A stretch of DNA of 64,000 nt, taken from contig NC_089856.1 of the NCBI RefSeq assembly GCF_036373705.1, positions 32,274,298 to 32,338,297 on the forward strand, written 5' to 3'. Shown here in pieces: positions 11,321-23,585 of this stretch. A model generated the notes under the pieces. It ran no database searches. It saw only the letters and a list, made by a program, of their open reading frames with translations, and was not told where the DNA came from. How positions within the stretch are numbered: position 1 is the stretch's first letter; each line of letters begins with the position of its first letter. Made by a program: the position numbers and the translations under genes. The stretch comes from Amia ocellicauda. Its lineage: Eukaryota; Chordata; Actinopteri; Amiiformes; Amiidae.

Positions 11321-14090
11321 TGTATTTTACAGATTTAATAAAATCAGGGTTCAAGTCAGCAATATTCTATATTAAAATGTAGTCAAATCACCTGATATAA
11401 GAAACCATAAGAAATCTAGTGATAAACAATGTATCAGTCTTTTAATACAGTATATTTTAATACTTATTATCCTCCACCAATTTTTTTTTAATTATATTGT
11501 TTTATTTTTTGTGACTAATCCTTTTGCAGTGCATAGCTGGGAACAATGTTGTTCTGCTGCATGACAATATTTACTGTAATTACACCTTCAGTTTCAGGCA
11601 ATGTTATATTTGTAGTATAAATATTTGCTGAGCTTTTATGGAACCATGTAATGAAAACCCCCAACAGTACAGATCATGTTGGCATTCTGTCATTTTGCCA
11701 TATAATTTAGGAAACCAACCCTTGGCGCTGAAAACATCCAGTGCCAACCTATTCTTCACTATGCAAACTGACCTTGCAAATGATACAGAAGGGCAAAGAA
11801 AGTTGGGTGTAATGGACCTCGTGTAATGTTTGTATGTGTGTCTGTGTGTCTGTGTGTGCGCTGCATTCATTCCCAGCAAGAGCAGGTTGTGATTCCCCAG
11901 AAAAGCCTTAGCATGAAAGGGTTAAGGAGCGGCCATTATGTGAAGAATAACTTTATTATGAACATTAATTCCACTTGGCCGGGGGCCTCCTCTGGCACAT
12001 AAGGCAGCAGTGTAGCGTTCAAATGGTTGCTCCTCCCCGGGGGACGGTGCAAGACTGACGCAGTGTTCTCCGCGTTGGTCTGAAGAAAAGGTGCAGTGTT
12101 CCACCAGTTCCATCTGATACACAGGGCCAACACAGTGAGCTTGCAGGCATGATTCCGAGGGGAAATCGGGGAACACTTCTCAGTAAACTACAGGATGCAC
12201 ATGGCCAGGAAGGGATAGCTGCAACTCTACAGGAAATGGAGAGAAAAGAGGAAAAAGCATTTAAAAGAAAAGTCACAACTAGGTTATGTTAAGCATGCCT
12301 GTTGTTTGGAAAGAAACAAAGATTCAACAAAAAAAAAATACATGAAGTGTCCTCAGCCAGGGAACTGCCTTGTTGTTTGTGATCCGGTCAGCTGTCCAAT
12401 CTTCTCCAGCCCTCTACCCTATTGCCTCCACGCACCCCTCCACACTTTGCTGCTGCTCTTCGGCAAAAAAAAGCTGAGCTGGAGCCATGAAGGCTTTTAA
12501 AAGTGAAGCCCCTTAAACATTTCTGTTCATCCACACCAGCATAAAATGGAAAGAAAACTGATCGTCTTGTAATTTCAGAACACTGGACAGAGTACTCGTC
12601 AGTGTCCACCCAGACATGGTTGATGAGACTTATGTGATTATTTTGTCTATGTTAATCAGATCCCAGCAGTTCACCAATAGTAAGAGAGAGAAAACATTGT
12701 TGTAAGCCATCCTGGACAGTAATACATTTCTCTGGGTGGAAAAGAGGTTTGTGAAATCATTTCGAGCTCATGTCATGTTCAAGGTTGGTCCAGGAAACAG
12801 CTGCAAAATATTCGCTTCAGCTGTGACTCATTCTTGAAGGGAAGGTGCTCACTGAACAGGTGACAAAACCATCGCATTCAAAATAACTTAGTGATTCTTC
12901 AATTAATAAACTCCCAGCCAGCAGTCAGGCAGAATGGAACCAGAATTTCCATCAGTTTGTCACCTTTTTGTGATTTTATGTTTCAACGTTTCAATGTTTA
13001 AAATGAATAAATAAATACCCCCAGAGTAAGTCTAATAAAAAAATACAGCCACATCACATGAAGGTATCAATAATGTAATGACATTTGTGATACCTTCTGT
13101 CATTTGCCTGCTATTACAATGGTTTTACATACTAATGTGATTATTCTGCTACATTATACCACTGAAGCTGACAAATTAGCCAGACCAGAGGTTCATGGTT
13201 AGGGTTTTTAAGTTACCCATTACTTTTACGTTTTATATTTTTCCACATGGCTAAGCATATAGCATCCTTCTTCCTGGAGAGTTTATTACTCATTGACTTT
13301 ACTGTGTGGTAACTCTGAGAAGGTCAATTATACACGTTTTTCTGTCATGTTTCTATTTGTACAGGGATGGCAATGCAACACTAAACGGTTTATAATTTAA
13401 TGTAAATGTCCTTGTACAAACTGTGACATTAAAACAATACGAAACTTATTTGTTTACACTGCTCTTGGAGATTGTGTTGGCACGAGAAATGCATCAAAGA
13501 AATGTTTGTTTGACATGTTGTAAATGTTTGGTCAAAAATACATCACCAACAAGCTGGGAAAATAAAATCACTTGACTTTTATTAGGCCTACGTAACAGTT
13601 TCTGGTGAATTTTACAAGTAGCAATACAATTTTCAAATAAATTAGGCACTTAATTATAACTGTTTTTAACATGTAGATCACACAACTAGGATCAGAATTG
13701 TTGCTTGTAGCTTTTATGTATTTATTTATTTATTTTATTGAAAAATTGGAGGTCAGCAGTATTTGAAATAAACATAATCACTATTATTCTGTGCAGCTCT
13801 TTGTAGTCAGACAGAACGGAAACATATGGGTTAGAACCAGGAAACTGCTGTCTATGCCTCCTATAAAAGATCATTATGGATAATTAATCATTAAGTTAAT
13901 TTTGCATTATTAATAAGGTGGTTGCCTGCTGACCAACTAAAAGGCTGAGGTTGAAGGGGAAGATAATTGCCCAGCTAGATGGATTATCTTATTGCTTATC
14001 ACTAGGTTTCTTATATCGGGTAATTTGACTACATTTTGGTATAGAATATTACTGGCTTGAACCCTGATTTTATTAAATCTGTAAAATACA
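11321..14090. repeat. Pair of ~100-bp inverted repeats 2.6 kb apart
   Basis: Segment 11321-11429 matches the reverse complement of about 13992-14090. The outer edges agree best (both begin TGTATTTTACAGATTTAATA when read inward); one arm has an insertion of about 11 bases near its inner edge. No flanking target duplication is clear and the ~2.5 kb between shows no transposase, so this is either a large non-autonomous element or two inverted copies of a short repeat. Confidence 0.75.
11430..13991. other. Interior between the inverted repeats; no gene seen
   Basis: Contains TG-rich simple sequence near 11,830-11,860. No exon with matching splice sites or known domain was found. Confidence 0.45.
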
Positions 14091-14356
14091 ACAGCAATTC
14101 TGTAGGTTACAAGTGACGATTATGCTGCTCTCTGGGAATGTATGTGTTAACTTTGACAGTCACCTTGTCAGTTTTAGATTTTCAATGACCTTTCCAGACT
14201 TGGGATTCTCAGTGCATCCTCAAAAAAGTGTTTCAAAATTTAAATTCACTTCCAGAAAAGTTGTATTTGTGTTCTGTAGGTTCATATTAACCTTATAGGC
14301 ATGCATATAAAGAATGTTATGATCCTGTCTTAAATGCTAGACCATCATAAAAATAT

Positions 14357-14376
14357 ATTATTATTATTATTATTAT
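14357..14376. repeat. (ATT)n microsatellite
   Basis: About seven ATT units. Confidence 0.9.
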
Positions 14377-14575
14377 GACCATATTGCATTAGTACATCAT
14401 TCGGGCTTGTTCTGTGCAATAGACAAATGTAACTCAACACGACATTTATCTCTTTAACCTGATTTTGCTGAGTGTCTAGTTATTTCTGGAACAAGATTAA
14501 GATGGTTAGGTTTTGATTGGGTTTAGGTACAAGTTATATTGTTCCAGAGCATATTCCGTGTCCTTCCAGTTTGGC

Positions 14576-14784
14576 AATGTCACAATCCTCACGACGTGCC
14601 CCCGCGCTCTGCTGCGTGTGATTGGACCGGCGGGCAGCGTCTGCGCAGGGGAGGCAGGGCTGCGCAGCGCACACCCAGCAGCAGCGGCGCAAAGCGAGCA
14701 ACCTGCCAGCGCACAGACACCCCGACACCGCGGACGGCAGCCGTGCTTTCCTCAGCTCCGCCACTGCCTCATCACACCTAAGAC
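14576..14784 (+). promoter_or_regulatory. CpG-rich promoter / 5' exon of B3GNT7
   Basis: A sharp rise in GC and CpG content in an AT-rich setting, with an inverted CCAAT box (ATTGG, near 14,620), directly before the exon-1 donor of B3GNT7. It probably holds the transcription start and the 5' untranslated region; no clear TATA box is seen. Confidence 0.7.
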
Positions 14785-17360
14785 ATGTAAGTATTCAAGA
14801 AATTAGACCTGAACATATATACCTCTACTTACACAGTATGTCAGTAGCATTGTAATGTAATATGTGCAGATGTGTAGAGTTCTATAACAATATCAACTAA
14901 AACAATATATCAGTTCAAGGCACTTCAGTCAGATTTCGATTTCGATCTCCACAAGTTATTCGATGTATTGGTTTATTTTTCTGGCATTTCCTTGAATATA
15001 GGAGCAGGCTGCACATGTACACTATTAACTAAATCATGTCGAGACAAAGTGTAACAGCTCACCTGGCTTGCTTTTCTTAAGGCTGCAATAATACAGTATA
15101 ACAAAATCCAATTTGGTTGAAGTGCTGAGATAATTGATTAACGATTAATTAAAACCGCGGAGAATAACGAGGATGATTGGAAGAAATGCAGTTGGCATGC
15201 ACCTCCATTGGGCTGTTGGCACAATAATGCTATACTGTATATAGTAGGTGCAATTTCGTGAAGAAGAAAAAAATATATATATACTGATAAAAAAAAAAAG
15301 TATTTGCACCAATTCATGTGCGCTATACGTCTAATTCACTGTTCGAACTGCCAAACTGAACTAAGCAAAGATTAGAGATGTACTAATTTAATGTAAAAAG
15401 TCGAATCATTTAATAGAGTTAATGATACATTTTATTGTTATATAACACCACATTAACTGCAAATAGAAATACAGATATTGTAACAAATTGTATGTTTATT
15501 ACATTTGCTAAGAAAGTAACAATGTTCTCTGGTGGCTCAAGTCAAGTCAAGACTCACTATAACTGAATGCTTACCTTATACATTTTTCACCAAATTAATC
15601 CACTAAGAAAATGTTTATCAAATACAAACGTCGATAGAATAACAAGGTCCCGAGAAAACTTACTCTAGAAAGCAATACAAACTGCTTTAAATGCCGTTAA
15701 AGACCATCAGATGAAATTGAGGACTTCAGGTGACCGTGCATAAGCCTCAAAATATACAGTTGGATAGGCTCTGTAGAAATGAAATGCCACAAATGGAAAA
15801 GCTGGAAGATGATCACTTTTGATGTAGTGTGCAAGACCCTAACAGATCTAAGCATTCTTTGGTTTATTAGTCAGATTTACAGTTGTGCAATGCATGGATA
15901 AACAGTAGAACAATATGTTCAATATTATGTCATTAGTAAATCTTATTTTCCATTTCTCTAAAGAGTAACTGTAGGTCTAGGTGGACACCAGAAAAAAATT
16001 AAAATATTGTTTGTTCGTGTAATTAAAAAGACACAGGTATATGGAATTACCGGAATGCAACATTGGGATCCTCTATAGACAATTAAAGCATAATGTAACC
16101 AATGTCAATGTTCATTTTTCTTGGTTTGGTTTTAGGTGGACCAGCAGGGACCGATGGAAGGTGTACAAAAGAGTGTGTTTGATGTGCCTGGTTGCTGTGG
16201 TTACATTGACGGTGGTGCAGAGGGGCAACACCAGCAGTGGGACTCAGTTTCAGGAGCAAAGCCTGACCAGGCAGGGGTCACTCACTGAAGGAACACTCCA
16301 TGTGCAGAAGAAGGGCCTCCACTCCGGCACGGACAGCTTCTGGAAAGTGAATAAGCAAACTGCCACCACCGAAGAACCGAGAGTGACAGAGGACAGGCAG
16401 GGGCGTACCTGGGATGTCACCACCACCAACTGTACTGCCAACCTCAACTTCACTCACATGGAGTGGTTTGGAGGTTTGGAGGTCAATTTCAAGCAGTTCC
16501 TTCTCTACAGGCACTGCAGGTATTTCCCCATGCCCATCAACCATCCAGAGAAGTGCAGAGGAGAAATCTACCTGTTGATTGTTGTCAAGTCCATTATCAC
16601 GCAGTTTGACAGGAGGGAGGTGATCAGAAAGACTTGGGGGAAGGAGTCGGAAGTTGATGGCAAAAGGATTAAGACGCTGTTCCTCCTGGGTGCCCCTTCC
16701 AAAGAGGAGGAGAAAGCCAACCACCAGAAGCTCCTTGAGTATGAAGATCACATTTACGGCGATATCTTGCAATGGGACTTCATGGACAGCTTCTTCAACC
16801 TTACCCTCAAGGAGGTGCACTTCCTGAAGTGGTTCTCTACATACTGCGAGAATGTGCACTACATATTCAAAGGTGATGATGACGTTTTCGTTAGCGTTCA
16901 GAATGTGTTGGAGTTCCTGGATGGCAGCAAGATTAGGAACCTTTTTGTAGGAGATGTCCTCTTCAAGGCCAAACCCATTCGGAAAAAAGAGAACAAGTAC
17001 TACATCCCCCAGGCATTGTACAATAAGACCCACTATCCACCCTATGCAGGTGGTGGGGGGTTTCTAATGGATGGGCCCCTGGCTAGGAAGCTCTATGCTG
17101 CTTCTGAAACCTTGGACCTGTATCCCATTGATGATGTTTTTCTGGGCATGTGTCTAGAAGTGCTACAGGTCACCCCCATCAGGCACAATGCCTTTAAGAC
17201 CTTTGGGCTGGTAAAAAATAAAAGCAGCAAGTTGAATAGAGAACCTTGTTTTTTTAAAAGCATGATAGTGGTGCACAAATTACTCCCTCCAGATCTTGTC
17301 AATATGTGGAAACTGGTTAACAGCAATCTAATTTGCTCACAGAAAACAGACAATGTATAG
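14785..17360 (+). CDS. B3GNT7: UDP-GlcNAc:betaGal beta-1,3-N-acetylglucosaminyltransferase 7
   Basis: Two coding exons: 14785-14786 (only AT of the start codon, before a GTAAGT donor) and 16136-17360. Joining them gives ATG TGG and a 408-residue protein, close to the 401 of human B3GNT7. Type II Golgi membrane enzyme that adds GlcNAc in beta-1,3 linkage to galactose, mainly on keratan-sulfate-type chains. Visible: short cytosolic tail, signal anchor at about residues 14-28 ([13 protein letters not shown]), a variable stem, [15 protein letters not shown] and HPEKCRG blocks, [11 protein letters not shown], the DxD metal site in FKGDDDVFV (Asp248-250), YAGGGGFLM and [10 protein letters not shown], the usual family-31 (GT31) motifs. 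Several NxT/S sites (NCT, NFT, NLT, NKT) could be glycosylated. An in-frame ATG at 16041 lies in the intron and would replace the signal-anchor context, so I reject it. Confidence 0.95.
14787..16135 (+). other. Intron 1 of B3GNT7
   Basis: Begins GTAAGT and ends in a T-rich tract plus TTTTAG. AT-rich with no other feature recognised. Confidence 0.85.
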
Positions 17361-17963
17361 CTGCTTGGAAGACTACGGAGAGCCAGCTGGACCTAATACG
17401 TCAGCAACTGCACTGCGCAGTACAAAAGCAAACATTACATTTGAGTTTACTCAAAGATGAGTACTCCATTTTTGGAGAAGACATTGACAAATTATTTAAT
17501 TTATGTATTGTACTGGGGACATTTCCTATGGTGGAATACAGTGGGTGATTTTGTATTTTGAATCTTGGGTTTAAGTCTTCTGTATGATTTTTATTTTGAA
17601 TTGAAATGACTGCGCTGCCACCCTGAAAAAGACCTTAAGCCATTGACAATGTAAAATGTAGTATCATAGGCACGGCTGGCATTGTTTTGATATTGTGTTA
17701 ATGATCTTTAGCACCTATTGCATACCTTAAGTCTAGATAAAGACCAGGGAGAATTGGGTATTTTGCCTCGGACAGCAAACTCACAAAGACAGAAATCTGT
17801 TCTCTCCTAGAGTCTGTAAAAGAAGCCACAGGAAAAAGAAGATATATGTTTGTATAGGAAGCAAGAGAGCTTCATTAAAGGAAATGTTTCATTATATGTT
17901 ATCTGAATCATGCAATTATGTTTTTTGCAGGTGCCATGTGCTGATAAATACAACAACAGTAAC

Positions 17964-17967
<4 letters not shown>

Positions 17968-18025
<58 letters not shown>
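17968..18025. repeat. (TAA)n microsatellite
   Basis: About 19 uninterrupted units in the B3GNT7 3' untranslated region. The long poly-Ile and poly-Tyr open frames across it are artefacts. Confidence 0.95.
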
Positions 18026-18356
18026 TCAAATAAGAAAACACAGATGTTCCAGTTTTTTGCTGCAGGCTGTAACAAGGTGTGGTATGTTTTGATACTGGGA
18101 ATACAATTCCCATTACAATATACTACTACACTGACTTTCCATCCGTTTTCCATTCTTTTAAGGCTTTAGCTGAGAAACCTATCCCTGCTTTTTATAAACC
18201 ACATACTGTATGAAAAGCAGCATTTAGGCATTTTTAGTGTATAAGTGTATATTTTACTTTAGAAATGTGGGGGAATGTTTGTGTTGCCACAGTTGTACAT
18301 ATTTGCACAAGGGAGAAGGTGTACATTATAAATAGAAATATGCTTGAACTGTGAAA

Positions 18357-18362
18357 AATAAA
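18357..18362 (+). promoter_or_regulatory. Polyadenylation signal of B3GNT7
   Basis: AATAAA about 1 kb after the stop codon, followed by a T/G-rich stretch. Confidence 0.6.
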
Positions 18363-18399
18363 ACTATTAAATTCTGTTAGAAATGTCTGGTACTCTCTT

Positions 18400-21300
18400 C
18401 ATATATATGTTTACACAACAGTCTCCAAAATAAACCAACCTAAACATGGAAGATGTTCCCCAGATCACATTTTATCTATTTATGTAATTAATTATGAATA
18501 AAACAGCAAATCGATAACTCAGTAGAGGACAGACTGCTTTTATTACAGATTACATGTAAATCTAAAGATGTGTAAGGCATAATAAAACATAATTTGAAAT
18601 AAAGCTATTTAAAATCTGATGACTTTGCTTTTTTCATATTAAAGGGTGAAGCTACACACAAATAAAATATGCCATCAGATTTCTGCATTTTCAGATATAT
18701 GTTAATATCACTTGCTCAACAAATATACTTTTAGTTGTAGAGTACATCTTTGAATACACAAGAATATAAACCTGTTTATAATAGTATGTATTCTGCAATT
18801 GAATGTCTCAGGTATTGAAAATGATGAGTGTTACTTTACATTATGTTACGCATGAAAAATATTAAGATCAGCACACAACTATTGATTGGCTAATTTAAAA
18901 TGCTATTACTGGTTGCAGGTTTAATGTAGTGGTTCAGTTTCCCCACCTCTTCCCGGTGGGATATATTACAAAGCGTGTATGAGAAACACACGTGTTTTCC
19001 CACTTCTGATAGTGTAAAGCTAGGAATTTTGGAATCAATTTCTTATCTGCATGGATCATTGTGATCATTGGCAAAGGCCAGGCCCGTTACCATTGTCTCC
19101 AACTAACCTCTTTTCAAACACTGATATTAAAGTAATGTGTTTGAACTGGGATTACTGGAAAGTCTGCAGGTTCTGCTTTGCATTAGCTTACAAACAAATG
19201 TTGGCCTAGTGTTGGGGCAATAGGACAGTGTGGTGTTATCAGAGTATGACTGTGTTTGGTTAATTATTAGGGCTAGACTTTGATTTAGTTTACAGATTGA
19301 GTTAATCAAGTTAGAGGATTTACTAAAGTATTTCATTGTTTGGACAGTGTTGGGGTTAGGACCATAAGCATAACCATAAGCAAAACCTCAGCACAATTAA
19401 TGTAATGTACCCCTTACATTTTCACAGGCCTCATATTATTACTGTGGTGTTTTAATTGGGAGGATTTAAATATTTCAGTCAGAATCGTTACCATGCAGAG
19501 AGCAGATAAAACCGAAATGGCCATTCGTTGTGTCCCTTGAATTGACCTTTTCGGTGTAAGCTCCTAAATTAGGCTGGTGTTTGCACAGGGTCCAGAGCAT
19601 ATGAGTGTGGGGGTAGTGAATGGCACAGTGATGAGAAAGTCCATATATGTACCTGTCCATATGGGATGCAGAAGTAAAGACCTGACCCCCGGCCCAGGTT
19701 TGAAGTAGAGTTTATTGTTTGCTGTTGGTAATTGGGTTGGTGTTTGATGTGGGCAGCCCAGGCAGGGTTGAAGTGGCTATGTATGTTCTTCACACTTTCC
19801 CTCCAGAACAGTCTGTGCACGTTCCAGTTCAGAAGAGATGCCGCCGCCTTCCTCTGATCTTTGTTACCAGAGCACTGTGGTGCCCTTTCTCTGAGGGTCA
19901 AGCAACCAAAAGCTACGTGTTCCCCACTGGGGCAACAGGCAAGGCTGGTAACACCACTCAGCAAAGGGACTACATGCCCCCAGCATTCAGCGGCCAAGAG
20001 TAATTAATGATAGGATCAGAGTTGTCCGCTACCCATCCAGAGTCTATTATGTCAACCTGTCTGTTGTAATTCACTGCTAAGACAATACAGGAAAGGAAAA
20101 GTATGCTACATGTTTTTTGTTAAAATAAGGTTCTATAATGAAAACCGACAAATGAAATGCAATACCTACAAATTAAAAAGCCAATTTTTGCAGAGACTTA
20201 TCCCGGTCTGTAGCAGAACGTGACAAGAGCACATTATTGTACTGCTTTGAAGAGATATCACTTACTCAGCTCACCTCCTTTCATTGAATGAGTTATTTTG
20301 TGTTTTTGTGTTAATTCTACCAGACACCTCCTTCCCAAAACAAATAGTGTGTCTAAACCAGACAGCAAGTTAGGGAAACAGCTGGGGGGCAGGTGCTCCT
20401 AGAGTTTCTTTTTACTAGATTCTTTACTTTCACTACATTAAAATCAATATGTTGGTTAAGTTTTTATGAAGTTCTTTAATAAACAATGTTTTCATAAAGG
20501 ACATGCAATCATGTTTAAGTCATTGATTCTTTTTTATATAAAAAGATCAGAATTAACAGGATTTCAAACATGAATATATGAAATTGTGCCCTAGAACAGA
20601 CGTTTTTGTGTGTCATTCTTTAATTATCTCATTATTAGAACTGATACATGTGTGGAAATACACGGAAGGTAGAGAGAGAAAAAAAAGTCAAGATAAAAGC
20701 AACTGTCATTTGTAGGAGTCAAATGAAATTAAGTTACACAAACTGAAGACAGGAAAAGGACTTTCACAGACAGGCAGGCAGGCAAGGAAGACTCAATCCC
20801 TTAATAGCCCTATTCAGACCCATATCACCAAATCATAACTTTCTCTCAACAGTCCTGTTACTTTCCACCAGGTCTTAAAAAACAGTTCCCCTCAGCACAC
20901 TTCTGATAAACAATGCAAGCTCTTCAGATACTGCTGCAGGACTGACAGGGTGGATGAAGATGTCTCTCCTTCAGCGCAGTTTGATATGGATCACAGTGAC
21001 AATGCATTCTATTAAAGAATGACAATTTCCTTTTCGGGAACAAAACAAAAAATGAATGTAATTGGAACTTTTATAACTAAATACAGAATTAAAGAATTGA
21101 AGTAATATACTACAGTGTCTGCATGGGAAATGCCAATTGCGAATTGTAAAACTTCAAACCTTACAGCAAATCAGAACCTATGAAATATAGCATGCTAATG
21201 GCTTAGTGCCACCTAGTGATAACATGTGTACAATTGTAAATACAGTAAATTCAGAAAATACATATATTTTACAGAGCCACCAAGAAGAATCTGACCACAA

Positions 21301-21440
21301 ACTCTCAAATTTGTCATCTGGTAATTTATCTGGGGTATAGCAATTATGATACAATTATCAGACCGATTAAACGGAAATATGCATTAGAACTTCATTTGTA
21401 CAACTCTGCCATCTTTTGGAAGAAAATTAAATTGCTTTAC
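18400..21440. other. Intergenic, no gene recognised
   Basis: AT-rich. A patch at about 19,570-20,000 has open frames on both strands but no splice-consistent exon or known domain. Confidence 0.45.
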
Positions 21441-21445
21441 AGCAG

Positions 21446-21634
21446 GGGTGGCTAACCCTGGTCCTGGAGAGCCGCAGGGTCTGTTTTTATCCAGATCGTT
21501 AACTGCTTAATTGAACCAATTGTGGTTCTTAATTAGGCAAATGTCCCTGTGTTCAAGGTATCCATTGATTGGCAATTTAGGGAGACCTGGAAAACCTGCA
21601 GAATTGTGGCTCTCCAGGACCGGTTAGCCACCCC
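21446..21634. repeat. Short interspersed repeat with inverted ends
   Basis: The left part (GGTGGCTAACCCTGGTCCTG, GAGAGCC) is mirrored at the right (GGCTCTCCAGGACC, GGTTAGCCACC), so the unit is an imperfect foldback of about 190 bases. This looks like a common dispersed fish repeat; I cannot name the family. Confidence 0.7.
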
Positions 21635-21654
21635 CACTCTACAGTTTGATCCTC

Positions 21655-21910
21655 CAGTTCAGTGGTTTTCAATCCTGTTCCTAATGGATCGTGCTGGGTT
21701 TTGTTCCAACTGAGCTCTCAATTACTTAATTGAACCCTTAATTGAAGTAATAATTTCCTAAATCAGAACCTTTAAATTATTTTTAACAGTAGGGGTTTTA
21801 AGTCAAGAACCAATTTTTTTTATCAGTTACACAATTTAAAGATTCAGATGTAATCAAATTACTTTTACAATTACAAATTAAATTAAGGGTTTAATAATTT
21901 GCTCAGAATC
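21655..21910. repeat. Dispersed repeat, copy 1
   Basis: Carries GTTTTGTTCCAACTGAGCTC followed by alternating TTAATTGAACCCTTAATTGAAG-like sequence. A diverged copy in the same orientation lies at about 30,155-30,350. Confidence 0.6.
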
Positions 21911-22044
21911 TGTCAAGTTAAAAAGGAAACTAGTCCAGACCTTGTGTTTTCCCTCACAGGAAAAGCACAGTTACTTTGATGGTCACCTGGGATGGACTTC
22001 CTGGTATCACTCAACTCATATGAAGTTTTTGAAGAGTGTCACTT

Positions 22045-23585
22045 TTAGGACAGAACTGACTCATGTCTGTGGAGGTGTTCAGGCTGGCTGGGTACATGTT
22101 TCCACACAGCCCCAGCAATAAGGCCACAGCACAGCAAGGTCACTAACAGAGTCCCGGCACACACTGACACAGCCAGCTGCTTGTCCCCCACTGGGATCTC
22201 CAGAGTAAGGGATCCTGGCTCCTGCAGATCAAGAGGAGAGAATCAGGACAGTCAGGACATCACACAGACGTAAAGAGGCCCAGAGTGGCCAGCATGCTCT
22301 GCTGTGCACATCTGCCTTAAGCATGTAGAGCAGTCTTACACATTCCAGCTGTCTTGAGTCAAGATGAGCAAAACTGGACAGACAAAACCCGGACCTGCCC
22401 TTTGCTGGAATATTTGTTCAGTGATGTCCCAATCCTTCAAAATATAAAAACATAAAATGACTGAATGTCATTGCCAGAAACGATGGGACAGATCTGACTT
22501 CTTGTTCCTTAGGTTTAAAGTACTAGACTACAAAGCAAAGTTGATGGACAGAGAGAGAGAGCGGTACCTGCTTGTAGTGGATTTCCAGCCAGCTGCACAC
22601 GCTGTGATTGAGGCTGAGCAGGGGGCATTAGTCACTATTTGAGGGGGGAAGTCCAGAGGCAGCTGACCTTGAGAAGAAGTATTAGGATAAATGTGGAGGC
22701 CAGAGCTCCTGTCAATTTTCAATGCCTTGAAAACATTCAAATGCAGTAGATTCCATACGAGATTCTGTACGAGACTACAGCTGTGTTTACTGGTGCGATA
22801 TTTATATTTAATAAATGCATTGAATCATGGAATACAGTATGATAGGTTGCGGTCTACATTGATAGGTGCAGTCTACATTGTTCCAAATAAATTAATGAAG
22901 GAGTCAATCTCCTTGTAAATGGATCAAGCTTTAGTGTGGGTGTCAAAGCTATCCCCTGACCCAGTAACGATTTCTTTAGTGCCTATTTTATGATAGGTAC
23001 ATTTAATTCAGTAATGTTTTTGAGTGAATTACAATGTTGTTATATAACAGGGAGCAGTCAAGGAGAGCATCATTTTACAATCAAATTCACCGTACTTGTA
23101 AGTACCTTTCTGTTTGATTTACTACATGGTCATGTAAAATTGTCTGTTCTGAGTAAGCTTTTTCCATTGCTGTCATGTATATGAAGTGACTGGCCAGTTG
23201 CACAACAGTACTTAAATTGTCTTACCTCTAGTTTACCCCCTTAAGGTTTCCTGTATCTTAAGAATGGGGGTGGGGGGGGTAATTAAGTTGACTTCTTTAA
23301 TGGTCTGTACAAAGCAGCCATATATACAGGTCTTAATATAAAGGGAATGGGTGGAGATGCCCAGGAATCACAGCTCGGAGTTCGGAGGAGCAGCTTTGGG
23401 CTCTGGATGTGGATCGTCTCCCCTCTGTCCCCCAGACCTGATGGCCGCTGCTATCGACAGTGAATGGGCACAGTGGCCTGGAAGCACCTTGAACAAGACA
23501 GCCCTCGCAGTGGGTAAACCAGGGCTGAAAACCCAGTTGACACACAGGCAGGCGCCTCCAGGTCGATGTCTGAGTCCTGCAGAAC
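22045..23585 (-). CDS. Unrecognised single-pass membrane protein, last three exons (candidate, partial)
   Basis: I do not recognise this gene. Three minus-strand segments join in phase: 23585-23488 (98 bases, TAG acceptor, GTGCTT donor), 22613-22568 (46 bases, pyrimidine-CAG acceptor, GTACCG donor) and 22221-22045 (177 bases, CTGCAG acceptor, TAA stop). Together they encode about 106 residues: a Cys-containing part (LEAPACVSTGFS, then LNHSVCSWLEIHYK), a segment EPGSLTLEIPVGDKQL, a hydrophobic stretch of about 23 residues (AVSVCAGTLLVTLLCCGLIA) and a short tail with His and Arg ending ESVLS. This is the layout of the end of a type I membrane receptor: extracellular module, membrane span, short cytoplasmic tail. 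The 5' exons are not found; a signal-peptide-like frame at 26007-25898 is out of phase with the first segment. The two donors are weak, so these could be chance exons or a decayed gene. Confidence 0.4.

Larger units (their letters stand above)
17361..18380 (+). other. 3' untranslated region of B3GNT7
   Basis: Follows the TAG of B3GNT7 and runs to a canonical AATAAA at 18357-18362; cleavage is expected within about 30 bases after it. It contains the long TAA microsatellite. Confidence 0.7.

Noticed and set aside
14513..14855. Several overlapping open frames in the B3GNT7 5' region
   Set aside because: High GC lowers stop frequency; the region is the promoter and 5' exon.
16041..16135. In-frame ATG giving a longer B3GNT7
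   Set aside because: It lies in the intron before a clear acceptor; the split-codon start restores the expected short tail and signal anchor.
16278..17033. 251-codon open frame antisense to B3GNT7
   Set aside because: Shadow of the conserved B3GNT7 coding sequence; no homology or splice logic of its own.
17908..18153. Poly-Ile / poly-Tyr / poly-Leu open frames
   Set aside because: Products of the TAA microsatellite.
19569..20003. 142-codon minus-strand and 94-codon plus-strand open frames
   Set aside because: No domain, no matching splice sites, biased composition.
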